Source: Bryobacterales bacterium
Lineage (GTDB): Bacteria > Acidobacteriota > Terriglobia > Bryobacterales > Bryobacteraceae
NCBI GenBank assembly: GCA_016789745.1
Contig: JAEUQF010000452.1
Coordinates: 1 to 64,000, forward strand
Length of the DNA stretch: 64,000 nucleotides
Direction of reading: 5' to 3'
The translations under genes were made by a program, and so were the position numbers. The notes under the pieces were generated by a model. That model made no database searches. It worked only from the letters and a program-made list of their open reading frames with translations, and had not been told where the DNA came from. Shown here in pieces: positions 43,861 to 51,957 of the stretch (within the stretch, counting starts at the first letter, position 1; every line of letters begins with the position of its first letter).

Positions 43861-45690
43861 GTGCGCACGGACTCCATAGGTACGGAAGGGAACGCGGCTC
43901 CGGACCCGGATGTCGGTTGTCATACGTTGCCGATTCGCCCGTCTCCCCGTAAGTATTTTGCCCTAAAGTTCCCTCATCGCCCCCCCGATAAAGTAGGTGT
44001 GGTTGCCGCAGACCAATCCCCGGTACTGGCTGAAGCCGCTGACGTATTGAGCGATCAACTCCGCTCGCACCTCAGGCGATTATCCGTCGTACTACACCCG
44101 CATACACCTCACGTCGAACGCCGCTTTGAAAGCAAGCTGAGGGCGATGAACCTCGGTGTGCGCGAACGCACCGCGCTCACTGCTATCACGCCCGGCGCGG
44201 TGGCACGCGCCCTCTCCACTGCCGGCGCCGACTTCTTTGAACAGGTGGAGTATCACGGCCGCCGCCTGGCGAAACTCAACCTGCCGCCCAGCCAGATCGT
44301 GGCCGCGCTCGAAGAGTATGACCGGCTGTTGACCCCCGTCCTCAAGCGGGTCTTCCCGGAGGAGTACGCCAACTTCCAGTGGGTTCGCGAACAGCTGCAT
44401 TTTTGCGTCATTCTTACCCTGAACAACGCGTATTACCAGGTGCGCGAAACCGAAACCAAGGCCTTCTACGAGTTGTTCCGGGTAGAGCTGGAATCACGCA
44501 ACCTGGACGACTTGCTGGAGCGCTTCCTCGCCACCTTGAGCCAGTTCTGCCGCGCCGATGCCGCCCACCTTTACCTGGTGGAGCCTGGCACCGGACAACT
44601 GGAGCATCGCTGCGGTCTCGGTGACCCGCAAACGGCGCGCCGCAGCGGCCATGGACTGCCGGCCGATCGCAAACTTCGCCGTACCCTCGAGAAAGCCAAG
44701 TGCTGGAGTTGGAGCCGCAAAGAGCCGCCGCCCGAGGGCGTCCTGCTGGACAACACCTGGAAACGCCGCTTCACCACCTGCTGGTCCATCCCGCTCACCG
44801 AAGGCAAGCAACTGGCGGGTGTGATGCAGTTCGGCTTCAAGAACAACTATGCATGGCTGCCGCGGGAGCAGGAACTGCTGTCGGCCGCCGCCGAACGTTG
44901 TCTGGTGGCCGCCGAAAAGGCCCGCCTCGTCGAGGACCTGGCGCGTCGCGAAGAGCAGGTGCGCACGCTCGCCGAACACATGCTGCATGTGGAAGAAGCC
45001 GAACGCCGCCGCATCAGCCGCGAACTACACGATGAAGCCGGCCAGTCGCTACTCACCGTGCGCCTGCAACTGGAGATGATCGAGGCAACGCTGCCCGAAC
45101 AGGCCGACACCCGTCTGCGCCTGCGCGAAGTGCGCGAGGTTACCGAACGCACCATCATCGAGATCCGCCGCCTCATCGCCGCTCTCAGCCCCGCGGTTCT
45201 CGAACAACTTGGCCTGGGGGCCGCCCTGCGCCAGTTGGTGACACGCTTCCGCGCCGTGCATCCGGCCAAGGTAAAACTGCAACTCAGCCGCATCCAGCAC
45301 CTGCCCAAGAAGCTCGAGATCATTGTCTACCGTCTGGTCCAGGAGTGCTTCAACAATATTGCCAAGCATTCTGGCGCGCGCAGGGTAAACATTTCCGCGA
45401 CAACCGCCGATGGAATGCTCAGATTGTCCGTCGAAGATGACGGAAAAGGATTCTCGGTCCAAGAGGCGCTGGCAAAGAAGAATTCCTTCGGTTTGGCTGG
45501 ACTTCGGGAACGCGTCGCTCTCATGGGTGGCAAGTTCGAAATCGAGAGCGAGCCTGAATCCGAACCGGACGCCGCACCGGCAACCACCGCGTCCCGGCGA
45601 AAGACCGAACCAGAACGCAGCCGCCTGAGGCGGGGAACACGCATACGCATTGAACTCCCGGTAGGGATGGAACCGTTGACTTCGCTGTAA
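43861..45690 (+). CDS. NarL-type sensor histidine kinase
   Basis: Up to 609 residues from GTG 43861; a later GTG at 43999 is also possible. The N-terminal helical region (about 75-190) is not recognised but resembles small sensory bundles. A GAF domain follows (about 215-355; FCRADAAHLYLVEPG), then HisKA_3 with the phospho-His in RRISRELHDEAGQSL, and HATPase (ECFNNIAKHSGARRV, DDGKGFSV, FGLAGLRERVALMGG). No membrane segment. The adjacent NarL-family regulator 27 bases downstream is its partner. Confidence 0.92.
   Translation: MRTDSIGTEGNAAPDPDVGCHTLPIRPSPRKYFALKFPHRPPDKVGVVAADQSPVLAEAADVLSDQLRSHLRRLSVVLHPHTPHVERRFESKLRAMNLGVRERTALTAITPGAVARALSTAGADFFEQVEYHGRRLAKLNLPPSQIVAALEEYDRLLTPVLKRVFPEEYANFQWVREQLHFCVILTLNNAYYQVRETETKAFYELFRVELESRNLDDLLERFLATLSQFCRADAAHLYLVEPGTGQLEHRCGLGDPQTARRSGHGLPADRKLRRTLEKAKCWSWSRKEPPPEGVLLDNTWKRRFTTCWSIPLTEGKQLAGVMQFGFKNNYAWLPREQELLSAAAERCLVAAEKARLVEDLARREEQVRTLAEHMLHVEEAERRRISRELHDEAGQSLLTVRLQLEMIEATLPEQADTRLRLREVREVTERTIIEIRRLIAALSPAVLEQLGLGAALRQLVTRFRAVHPAKVKLQLSRIQHLPKKLEIIVYRLVQECFNNIAKHSGARRVNISATTADGMLRLSVEDDGKGFSVQEALAKKNSFGLAGLRERVALMGGKFEIESEPESEPDAAPATTASRRKTEPERSRLRRGTRIRIELPVGMEPLTSL
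43964..43991 (+). promoter_or_regulatory. Sigma-28-like promoter before the sensor kinase
   Basis: TAAAGTTC (43964-43971) and CCCGATAA (43984-43991) separated by 12 bases. This is close to the enterobacterial FliA consensus TAAAGTTT-N11-GCCGATAA, with one spacing change and two mismatches. It lies inside the longest reading of the kinase gene, so it would fit a start at GTG 43999 or later. Known of the family; not proven for this organism. Confidence 0.3.
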
Positions 45691-45717
45691 ACAAGAAAGA
45701 AACGTCGGACGAACACT

Positions 45718-46383
45718 ATGGCAAAAACTCGTATCATGCTGGCGGATGATCACACGCTATTCCGCCAGGGCATCCGCACCCTGATCGCGTCGGAGACTGA
45801 CATGGAGGTGGTTGGAGAAGCATCCAACGGCGGAGACGCTGTCGACAAAGCGGCCGAAGTACGTCCCGACCTCGTCCTCATGGACATCGGCATGCCCGGT
45901 CTGTCCAGCTTCGAGGCCACTCGCCAGATCAAGAAGAACCGCCCGGAGACGAAGGTCCTGTTCCTCACCATGTACGACGATGAGGATTACCTGGTGGAAG
46001 GCATGGAAGTCGGCGCCTCCGGCTATGTGCTCAAGGATTCCCCCGCCAACCAACTGGTGGCCGCCGTCCGCGACGTGGCCCGGGGCGGCAGCTACCTCAG
46101 CCCGCGCATGCTCTCGCAACTTGTCGACGACTTCCGTTCCCGCATCAAGACCGCCAATCGCCTCCCGCGCTTTGCCACCCTCACCACCCGTGAGCGCGAA
46201 GTGCTGAAGATGCTGGCTGAAGGCAACTCCGTGAAGGAAATCGCCTGCGACCTCAACCTCAGCGTGAAAACCGTCGAAGCGCACAAGTTCAATCTCATGC
46301 GCAAACTCGACATTCACAATAAGGCGCAACTGGTGCAGTACGCCATCCAGAAAAAGATCATCAAGATCCCCAACCTCGTCTAA
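45718..46383 (+). CDS. NarL/FixJ-family response regulator
   Basis: 221 residues. REC domain with acidic pair LADDHTLFRQG, phospho-Asp56 in VLMDIGMP and Lys in VLKDSP. A LuxR-type helix-turn-helix at about 155-215 follows (LTTREREVLKMLAEGNSVKEIA, KTVEAHKFNLMRKL). DNA-binding transcription factor paired with the upstream kinase. No target site was identified. Confidence 0.95.
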   Translation: MAKTRIMLADDHTLFRQGIRTLIASETDMEVVGEASNGGDAVDKAAEVRPDLVLMDIGMPGLSSFEATRQIKKNRPETKVLFLTMYDDEDYLVEGMEVGASGYVLKDSPANQLVAAVRDVARGGSYLSPRMLSQLVDDFRSRIKTANRLPRFATLTTREREVLKMLAEGNSVKEIACDLNLSVKTVEAHKFNLMRKLDIHNKAQLVQYAIQKKIIKIPNLV

Positions 46384-46451
46384 CTCTGTTGGAGGGCGGG
46401 CTCCCAGACCCCGGTCCGCCTCTCGCCGGTCTGCGGTACAAAGAAGGAAGG

Positions 46452-48071
46452 ATGCTCCGTTCCCTTCCCCTGCTCGCCCTGCTCGCGGCCACGCACGCCT
46501 ACGCCGGCTGGGAGGAGGTGCGGTCCGGCCCCTTCCAGGTCTGGTTCGACGGCCATGAACGCGAAGCCCGCCGCCTGCTGGTCCGCCTCGAGCAGATCCG
46601 CTACATGATGGGCGTTTGGCTCGGCAAATCCGAGCCCGTTACCCTTTGGCCCATCCACGTCATCCTCCTCAACGAGAAGAACGCCAAGCCGCTGCCCGTC
46701 ACCCTCGGCCGCTCCACCTGGCTCGCCGCCCTCCCCTACAACGCCGAACCCTCGCCCGCCTGGCAAGCTGACATCGTCCGCAAACTACTCGAATCCAACG
46801 CCCGCCTCATGCCCCCGCATTGGGAATCCGGCCTCATCAGCTTCCTCTCCACCCTCACCGCCGACGGCCCCAAACTCACCCTCGGCACGCCCCCGCCCAC
46901 CCCCGAACGCACTCTCGACTGGGCCCGCTTCCAATACCTGGCCACCAACCCCGAATACCAAAGCCGCTTCCGCGTCCTCATGAATAACCTCCAGCAGGGC
47001 GCCGATGAGCAGGTGGCCTACCGCAACTCGCTTGGAGCCACCAAGGCCGAAATCGAAAAGATCGTCACCACCTACTTCCAGGCCGGCAACTTCCCCCCCG
47101 CCACCATCGCCGGCCGCGCCATGTCGGAGAAAGACTTCTATGTCCGCCCGCTGGAGCCAAACACCGTCGCCGCCTCCCTCGCCGACCTCTCCGGTAACCC
47201 CAGCCGCATCGCCGCCGGCTCGCTCGAAGCCATGGAATTCCAGGGCCTTAAGGGCGACGCGACGGCGCTGCAACAGGCTGTCGCCAACGGCAGCAAAAGC
47301 GCCCGAGTCCACCTCGCCCACGGCCGTCACCTGAAAGACCCCAAGCAGAAACTCGACGCCTACGTCCAAGCCGCCAAGCTCAACCCCATCTGGGCGGAGC
47401 CCTACGTCGAGATGGCCAACCTCGAAAAGACCCCGGCCCGCGCCGCCTTCTACCTGAAGCAAGCGGCCCCGCTCGACGCCCGCAACAGCGCCCTCTGGCA
47501 GCGCCTCGCCAAGATCCAGTCCGAAGCCAACGAATTCAACGACGCCGCCAAATCCTGGTTTGCCGCCGAACTCAGCGCCCCCACCGCCAAAGAGAAAGAA
47601 GCCGTCCGCCAGGCCCGCCTCCAGTTCGAGGAGGAGCGCGCCGAAAAAGAGGCCGCCGAAAAGAAACGCATTGCCGACGAGCGCCAGCGCGAACTCGACC
47701 GGCTCCGCGAAGAAGCCATGAACCGCGTCCGCGAAGCCGAGGCCAAAGCCAACAAAGGCGGCACGCCCGTCAGCGGCGAGGTCGTCCCGTGGTGGGATGA
47801 AAAGCAGGAGATGAAGAAGCTCTCCGGCACGCTTGATAAAGTCGATTGCCTGAAACCCGCCGCGCGCCTCTGGATCGCGGCGCACGGCGCCAAACCCGTC
47901 GCCCTGCTCATCCCCGACCCCACCAAAGTCGTCATCCTCAGCCAGAACGGCGAAGCATCTTTCGGCTGCGGCGTACAGAAGCCCGCCCGTCAGGTTACGG
48001 TAGAATACGTGCCTCGACCGAATGCCAAGCTTGCCACCAGCGGAGATATCACCCGGATTGAATTCCGCTAA
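46452..48071 (+). CDS. Secreted TPR-like protein with coiled coil
   Basis: 539 residues from ATG 46452 behind AAGGAAGG. Signal peptide (RSLPLLALLAATHAYAGW). A gluzincin-like or DUF1570-type N-terminal half (WEEVRSGPFQVWFDG) appears without an obvious HExxH. TPR-like helices lie at about 285-380, then a charged Glu/Lys/Arg coiled coil (about 395-445), and a small C-terminal beta domain. Related proteins are widespread in Acidobacteriota with unknown function. The stop overlaps the MFS start by 50 bases. Confidence 0.7.
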   Translation: MLRSLPLLALLAATHAYAGWEEVRSGPFQVWFDGHEREARRLLVRLEQIRYMMGVWLGKSEPVTLWPIHVILLNEKNAKPLPVTLGRSTWLAALPYNAEPSPAWQADIVRKLLESNARLMPPHWESGLISFLSTLTADGPKLTLGTPPPTPERTLDWARFQYLATNPEYQSRFRVLMNNLQQGADEQVAYRNSLGATKAEIEKIVTTYFQAGNFPPATIAGRAMSEKDFYVRPLEPNTVAASLADLSGNPSRIAAGSLEAMEFQGLKGDATALQQAVANGSKSARVHLAHGRHLKDPKQKLDAYVQAAKLNPIWAEPYVEMANLEKTPARAAFYLKQAAPLDARNSALWQRLAKIQSEANEFNDAAKSWFAAELSAPTAKEKEAVRQARLQFEEERAEKEAAEKKRIADERQRELDRLREEAMNRVREAEAKANKGGTPVSGEVVPWWDEKQEMKKLSGTLDKVDCLKPAARLWIAAHGAKPVALLIPDPTKVVILSQNGEASFGCGVQKPARQVTVEYVPRPNAKLATSGDITRIEFR

Positions 48072-49284
48072 AGAACCGCCGGCCGCCGGCCTGCGCTGGA
48101 TCGCGGTGGCCACCTTCGCCCTCTTCACCGCCCTCAACTACCTGGACCGCCAGACGCTCTCCGCACTGGCCCCGGAAGTGAAGGCCGAATTCCGCCTCTC
48201 CAATGAAGACTACGGCTGGCTGCAATCGGCCTTCTACCTGGTCTACGCGCTGGCCTCGCCCTTCGCCGGCCTCTTCATTGACCGCGCCGGCTTGCACGCC
48301 GGAGCCCTCCTCTGCATCACTGCCTGGTCGCTCGCCGCCATGGCCACCGGATGGGCCGCCGACTTCGCCACCCTCGCCCTCTGCCGCATGGCGCTCGGAG
48401 TCGCCGAAGCAGGCGGCATCCCTGCCTTCGGCAAAGCCGGCGTCCTCTACCTCCAACCGAAAGAGCGCGCCCTCGGCACCGGCCTCAACTCGCTCGGCGT
48501 CAGTCTCGGCAGCCTCTCCGCCCCGCTGGTAGCTGGTTTCTTCGCCGTCCGCTACGGCTGGCGAGCCGCCTTCGTGATCTGCGGCGCCGTCAGCCTCCTC
48601 TGGCTCCCCCTCTGGCTCACCGTCCGCCGCCGCATCCCTCCCCCCGACCCCACCCTACAGTCGACCAACCCTGCCCAAACCCCCGCCGAAATGCTCCGCG
48701 ACGCGCGCCTCTGGATCCTCGTCGTCGCCAACATCCTGGTCATGAGCACCTACCAGCTTTGGACCATCTGGACCACCCTCTTCCTGGTCCAGCGCTATCA
48801 ACTCCCCGCGCCCGAAGCCAACCGCATTTACGCCTGGATCCCGCCCATCTTCGCCGCCGTCGGAGGACTGTTCGGAGGCTGGCTCGCCCTGCGCTGGATG
48901 AACGCCGGCGACACCTGGGCCGCCGCCCGCGGCCGCGTCATCCTCTACGGCGCACTCGTGTCCCTGCTCACCATCGCCGTCCCGCTCATGCCCACTCCGG
49001 CACTGGCCACCGCCATGGTCTCCCTCAGCTTCCTCTGCGCCAACGCCGTCAGCGCCAATGTCTACGCGCTGCCGCAGGATATCTTCGGCCCTCGCCGCAC
49101 TGCGTTCGCCGTCAGCGCCATCACCTCCGGCTATGGCCTGATGCTCACCCTCTACCTTCCGTTCCTCGGCCGCATCATTGACCGCTACGGCTTCTTCCCT
49201 GTCTGCGCCCTCAATGCCGCCCTGCCGCTCGCCGGCTGGCTCCTGCTACATCACACCGCCCTCCGCCCGGAGCGCGCCCGGTGA
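48022..49284 (+). CDS. Major facilitator superfamily transporter
   Basis: 420 residues, about 12 membrane helices. Motifs of the anion:cation symporter (ACS) branch: ALNYLDRQTLSALAPEV, LSNEDYGWLQSAFYLVYAL and a central hydrophilic loop. Likely moves an organic anion such as a sugar acid, but substrate cannot be assigned. The ATG at 48022 lies inside the upstream gene; TTG 48058 is an alternative. Its stop overlaps the next start (GTGA). Confidence 0.88.
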   Translation: MPSLPPAEISPGLNSAKEPPAAGLRWIAVATFALFTALNYLDRQTLSALAPEVKAEFRLSNEDYGWLQSAFYLVYALASPFAGLFIDRAGLHAGALLCITAWSLAAMATGWAADFATLALCRMALGVAEAGGIPAFGKAGVLYLQPKERALGTGLNSLGVSLGSLSAPLVAGFFAVRYGWRAAFVICGAVSLLWLPLWLTVRRRIPPPDPTLQSTNPAQTPAEMLRDARLWILVVANILVMSTYQLWTIWTTLFLVQRYQLPAPEANRIYAWIPPIFAAVGGLFGGWLALRWMNAGDTWAAARGRVILYGALVSLLTIAVPLMPTPALATAMVSLSFLCANAVSANVYALPQDIFGPRRTAFAVSAITSGYGLMLTLYLPFLGRIIDRYGFFPVCALNAALPLAGWLLLHHTALRPERAR

Positions 49285-51305
49285 AGTCCGCCCTGAAGCG
49301 CCTGCTGCTCAGGCTCCTGGGCAAGGAAGAGCAGCCCATCGTGGTCAGTTTCGCCAGCGGCGACCCCCACCGCGCCGAAACCATGCGCGCCGAAGCCCTC
49401 CGCCTGCTGCCGGACCTCCGCCACTTCGTCGTCGAAGCGCAGCCCGGCAATGCCCTCGCCCTCTGGTGGCGCCTGCGGCGCCGTTTCGCCCCGTACCGCA
49501 TCGGCATGGCCCCGGTCCTGTTCGATAACACACCCCAACACCGCCACCTGCGACTGGCGGCGTTCCTGTTGGCACCCTTCAAAATCCTCGCCTATAACGC
49601 CGCCGGCGAGCGCCACCACCTGCACCCGAGCTGTCCTATCTCTTCCTGGCTCTTCTTCCGCGGCATCCCCTTAGACCGCATCCACCTTCGCCCGCGCTGG
49701 CTCCCCCTGCCCACCCACGACCGATCCACCATCCCCGACGACCCCTCCTTCCACCCCGGCCGCCTGCCGCGCCTCCATGTCCCGCGCGTCGCCGTCCTCA
49801 CGCCCTTCCTGCCCTGGCCGCTCTCCCACGGCGGCGCCGTTCGCATGCACGCCCTGCTCCGCCAGCTGGCCAAATCCGCCGACGTCTACCTCATTGCCTT
49901 CCGTGAAGAGCCGAAGCCCGACATGGGCCCGCTGCTCGAGTTCCTCACCGGCATCGCCCTGATCGGAAAGCCCCGCTACCGCGAGCCCCGCTGGTCTTCC
50001 CTCCAACCTCCCGAAGTACGCGAGTATCGCTCCCCGCCCATGCTCGCCCTGCTCCAACGAATCCGCCGCGACTACCACATCGACATCGTTCAGGTGGAGT
50101 TCACCCAGCTCGCCGCCTACCCCGGCGACATCCTCGTTGAACACGACATCACCTTCGACCTCTATCGCCAGATCCTCGACCGCAACCACACGCTCGCCGC
50201 CCTTTGGGACTGGCTCCGCTGGCGCCTGTTTGAAACCCGCGCCGCCCGCCGCTTCCGCCGCGTCATCACCATGTCGCCCAAAGACGCCGCCCTGCTCCAA
50301 CACCCCGGCGCGCGCACCATTCCCAACGGCGTCGACCTCAGCCGCTTCCAGCCCGCTCCCGAAACGCCCGGCCGCCACCTGCTGTTCATCGGCAGCTTCC
50401 GGCACTTCCCCAACGTGCTCGCCTTCCAATTCCTCTGGCACGACGTGCTACCTCGCCTCAACGACGTGCACCTCACCGTTGTCGCCGGCCCCGACCCCGA
50501 GCGTTACGCCCCGCTTCCAAGAGACCCGCGCCTCACCCTCCACGCCTTCGTGGCCGACGTCCGCCCCCTCTATCACGCCGCCAATCTCGTCCTGGTTCCC
50601 ACACTCGTGTCGGCTGGCACCAACCTCAAGGTGTTGGAAGCCATGGCCATGCAGCGCGCTGTCGTTTCCACCACCTCCGGCTGCGGCGGCATCCCCGTCA
50701 CACCGGGCGTGGAAGCAGCCATTGCCGACGGCGCCGAAGCCTACGCCCAAGCCATCGAAACGTTGCTGAACGACACACCAGCGCGCCTCCGGATGGCCTC
50801 TCTCGCGCGCGACTTCGTCCAGAAGCACTTCGATTGGGATACACTTGGCGAAATGCAGCGCGAAGTCGTCACGGAGATCCTGCCGGAACGAATTGAGGTG
50901 CGCAAGGGCGGCGCGGTCGACCTTCCCAGAGTGCGTGCCCTACAGGCCGACGCCCTCCCCTCTTCCAAGTGGGACCCCATCCACTACCTCTCGCACGAGT
51001 TCTACACCGCCTACTACGACGGCACCCTGGCCGGTTTCCTCGTGGCGCGCCGCACCGCCGATGACGAGCGCGAGATCCTCAACATCGCCGTGGCCGAGTC
51101 CTACCGCCGCCTCCGCATCGGCGAACGGCTGCTGCGCACCATGATGGAAAACCCGGTAAAGGGCGAGATTTTTCTGGAAGTCCGCGAATCCAACACCGGC
51201 GCGCAGAGGCTTTATGAAATGGTCGGCTTTGCAACCGTCGGCAAACGCCCCAATTATTACGATGACCCGCCGGAAACCGCCCTCATCATGCGCATCAAAC
51301 TGTGA
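49281..51305 (+). CDS. Glycosyltransferase fused to RimI-like N-acetyltransferase
   Basis: 674 residues from GTG 49281. Three parts: an N-terminal region of about 160 residues of unknown fold (ending near LDRIHLRPRWLPLP); a GT4-type glycosyltransferase at about 168-530 (PFLPWPLSHGGAVRMHALL at the start, IPNGVDLSRF, and the acidic/nucleotide segment LVPTLVSAGTNLKVLEAMAM); and a GNAT domain at about 545-674 with the acetyl-CoA loop YRRLRIGERLL and the RimI-like EVRESNTGAQRLYEMVGF. RimI acetylates the N-terminal Ala of ribosomal protein S18. The next gene is tsaB, the usual RimI neighbour, which supports the RimI assignment. The fusion is unusual. No frame disruption was seen. Confidence 0.85.
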   Translation: MKSALKRLLLRLLGKEEQPIVVSFASGDPHRAETMRAEALRLLPDLRHFVVEAQPGNALALWWRLRRRFAPYRIGMAPVLFDNTPQHRHLRLAAFLLAPFKILAYNAAGERHHLHPSCPISSWLFFRGIPLDRIHLRPRWLPLPTHDRSTIPDDPSFHPGRLPRLHVPRVAVLTPFLPWPLSHGGAVRMHALLRQLAKSADVYLIAFREEPKPDMGPLLEFLTGIALIGKPRYREPRWSSLQPPEVREYRSPPMLALLQRIRRDYHIDIVQVEFTQLAAYPGDILVEHDITFDLYRQILDRNHTLAALWDWLRWRLFETRAARRFRRVITMSPKDAALLQHPGARTIPNGVDLSRFQPAPETPGRHLLFIGSFRHFPNVLAFQFLWHDVLPRLNDVHLTVVAGPDPERYAPLPRDPRLTLHAFVADVRPLYHAANLVLVPTLVSAGTNLKVLEAMAMQRAVVSTTSGCGGIPVTPGVEAAIADGAEAYAQAIETLLNDTPARLRMASLARDFVQKHFDWDTLGEMQREVVTEILPERIEVRKGGAVDLPRVRALQADALPSSKWDPIHYLSHEFYTAYYDGTLAGFLVARRTADDEREILNIAVAESYRRLRIGERLLRTMMENPVKGEIFLEVRESNTGAQRLYEMVGFATVGKRPNYYDDPPETALIMRIKL

Positions 51306-51306
51306 G

Positions 51307-51957
51307 TCAATCCTTCCAGAACAACTCGGCGTCGCTCCGCCGCACATAGTTCGCATCCACACCCACAGGGTCCACCGCCAACCCCGCCGTAAACCGCCCA
51401 TGCGCCATCCGCGCCACCATCGCCGCCAGACTTCGGGGCGCCTCGCGAACCTCCGCGCCCCCCAACAACGGCGCAAATAGCCCCACCGCCGGCGTCACAA
51501 ACTCCACCTCCGGCGGCAAAGTCTCCAACCAGGCCGGCAGCGCCATCACCACCTCATCCGCTAACGCGCGGCCCGAGGCATCATACAAGCCACCGTAGAC
51601 TTCCCCACGCCGCGCATCCAGCAGAGCCGCCCGCACCGGCCCCTCTCCGTGCGCCGCCACCGCCGCCAGATTGCTGATCGCCACCACCGGCTTGCCTTCG
51701 GCATCGGCCAATCCCTTCGCCGCCGTCAACCCTACCCGCACGCCCGTGAACGACCCGGGTCCCGAAGCCCCCGCATAGCAATCCACCGACGACAGCGTCC
51801 ACCCGGCGCGCGTCAGCAACTCCCGCAACGCATCGAATAGCAAATGCCCGAACCCATCCGGCGAATGCAACAGCAGTTCGTCGCGCAGTTCTCCATCCTC
51901 CACCAGCGCGAGCCCGCCAAACTCGCTGGTGGTATCAATTCCCAAAACTCGCGCCAT
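51307..51957 (-). CDS. tsaB: tRNA t6A biosynthesis protein TsaB
   Basis: 216 residues, HSP70-actin fold. N-terminal GIDTTSEFGGLALVEDG, and the family motif AGASGPGSFTGVRVGLTAAKGLA. It acts with TsaC, TsaD and TsaE to make threonylcarbamoyladenosine at tRNA position 37. Convergent with the GT-RimI fusion (1 base between stops). Its start directly follows the stop of the DUF5060 gene, so it may be read from that transcript. Confidence 0.94.
   Translation of the reverse strand: MARVLGIDTTSEFGGLALVEDGELRDELLLHSPDGFGHLLFDALRELLTRAGWTLSSVDCYAGASGPGSFTGVRVGLTAAKGLADAEGKPVVAISNLAAVAAHGEGPVRAALLDARRGEVYGGLYDASGRALADEVVMALPAWLETLPPEVEFVTPAVGLFAPLLGGAEVREAPRSLAAMVARMAHGRFTAGLAVDPVGVDANYVRRSDAELFWKD

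Noticed and set aside
46785..48137. 450-codon minus-strand frame opposite the TPR-like gene
   Set aside because: Gly/Val-rich low-complexity translation, as expected for an antisense shadow; no motif.
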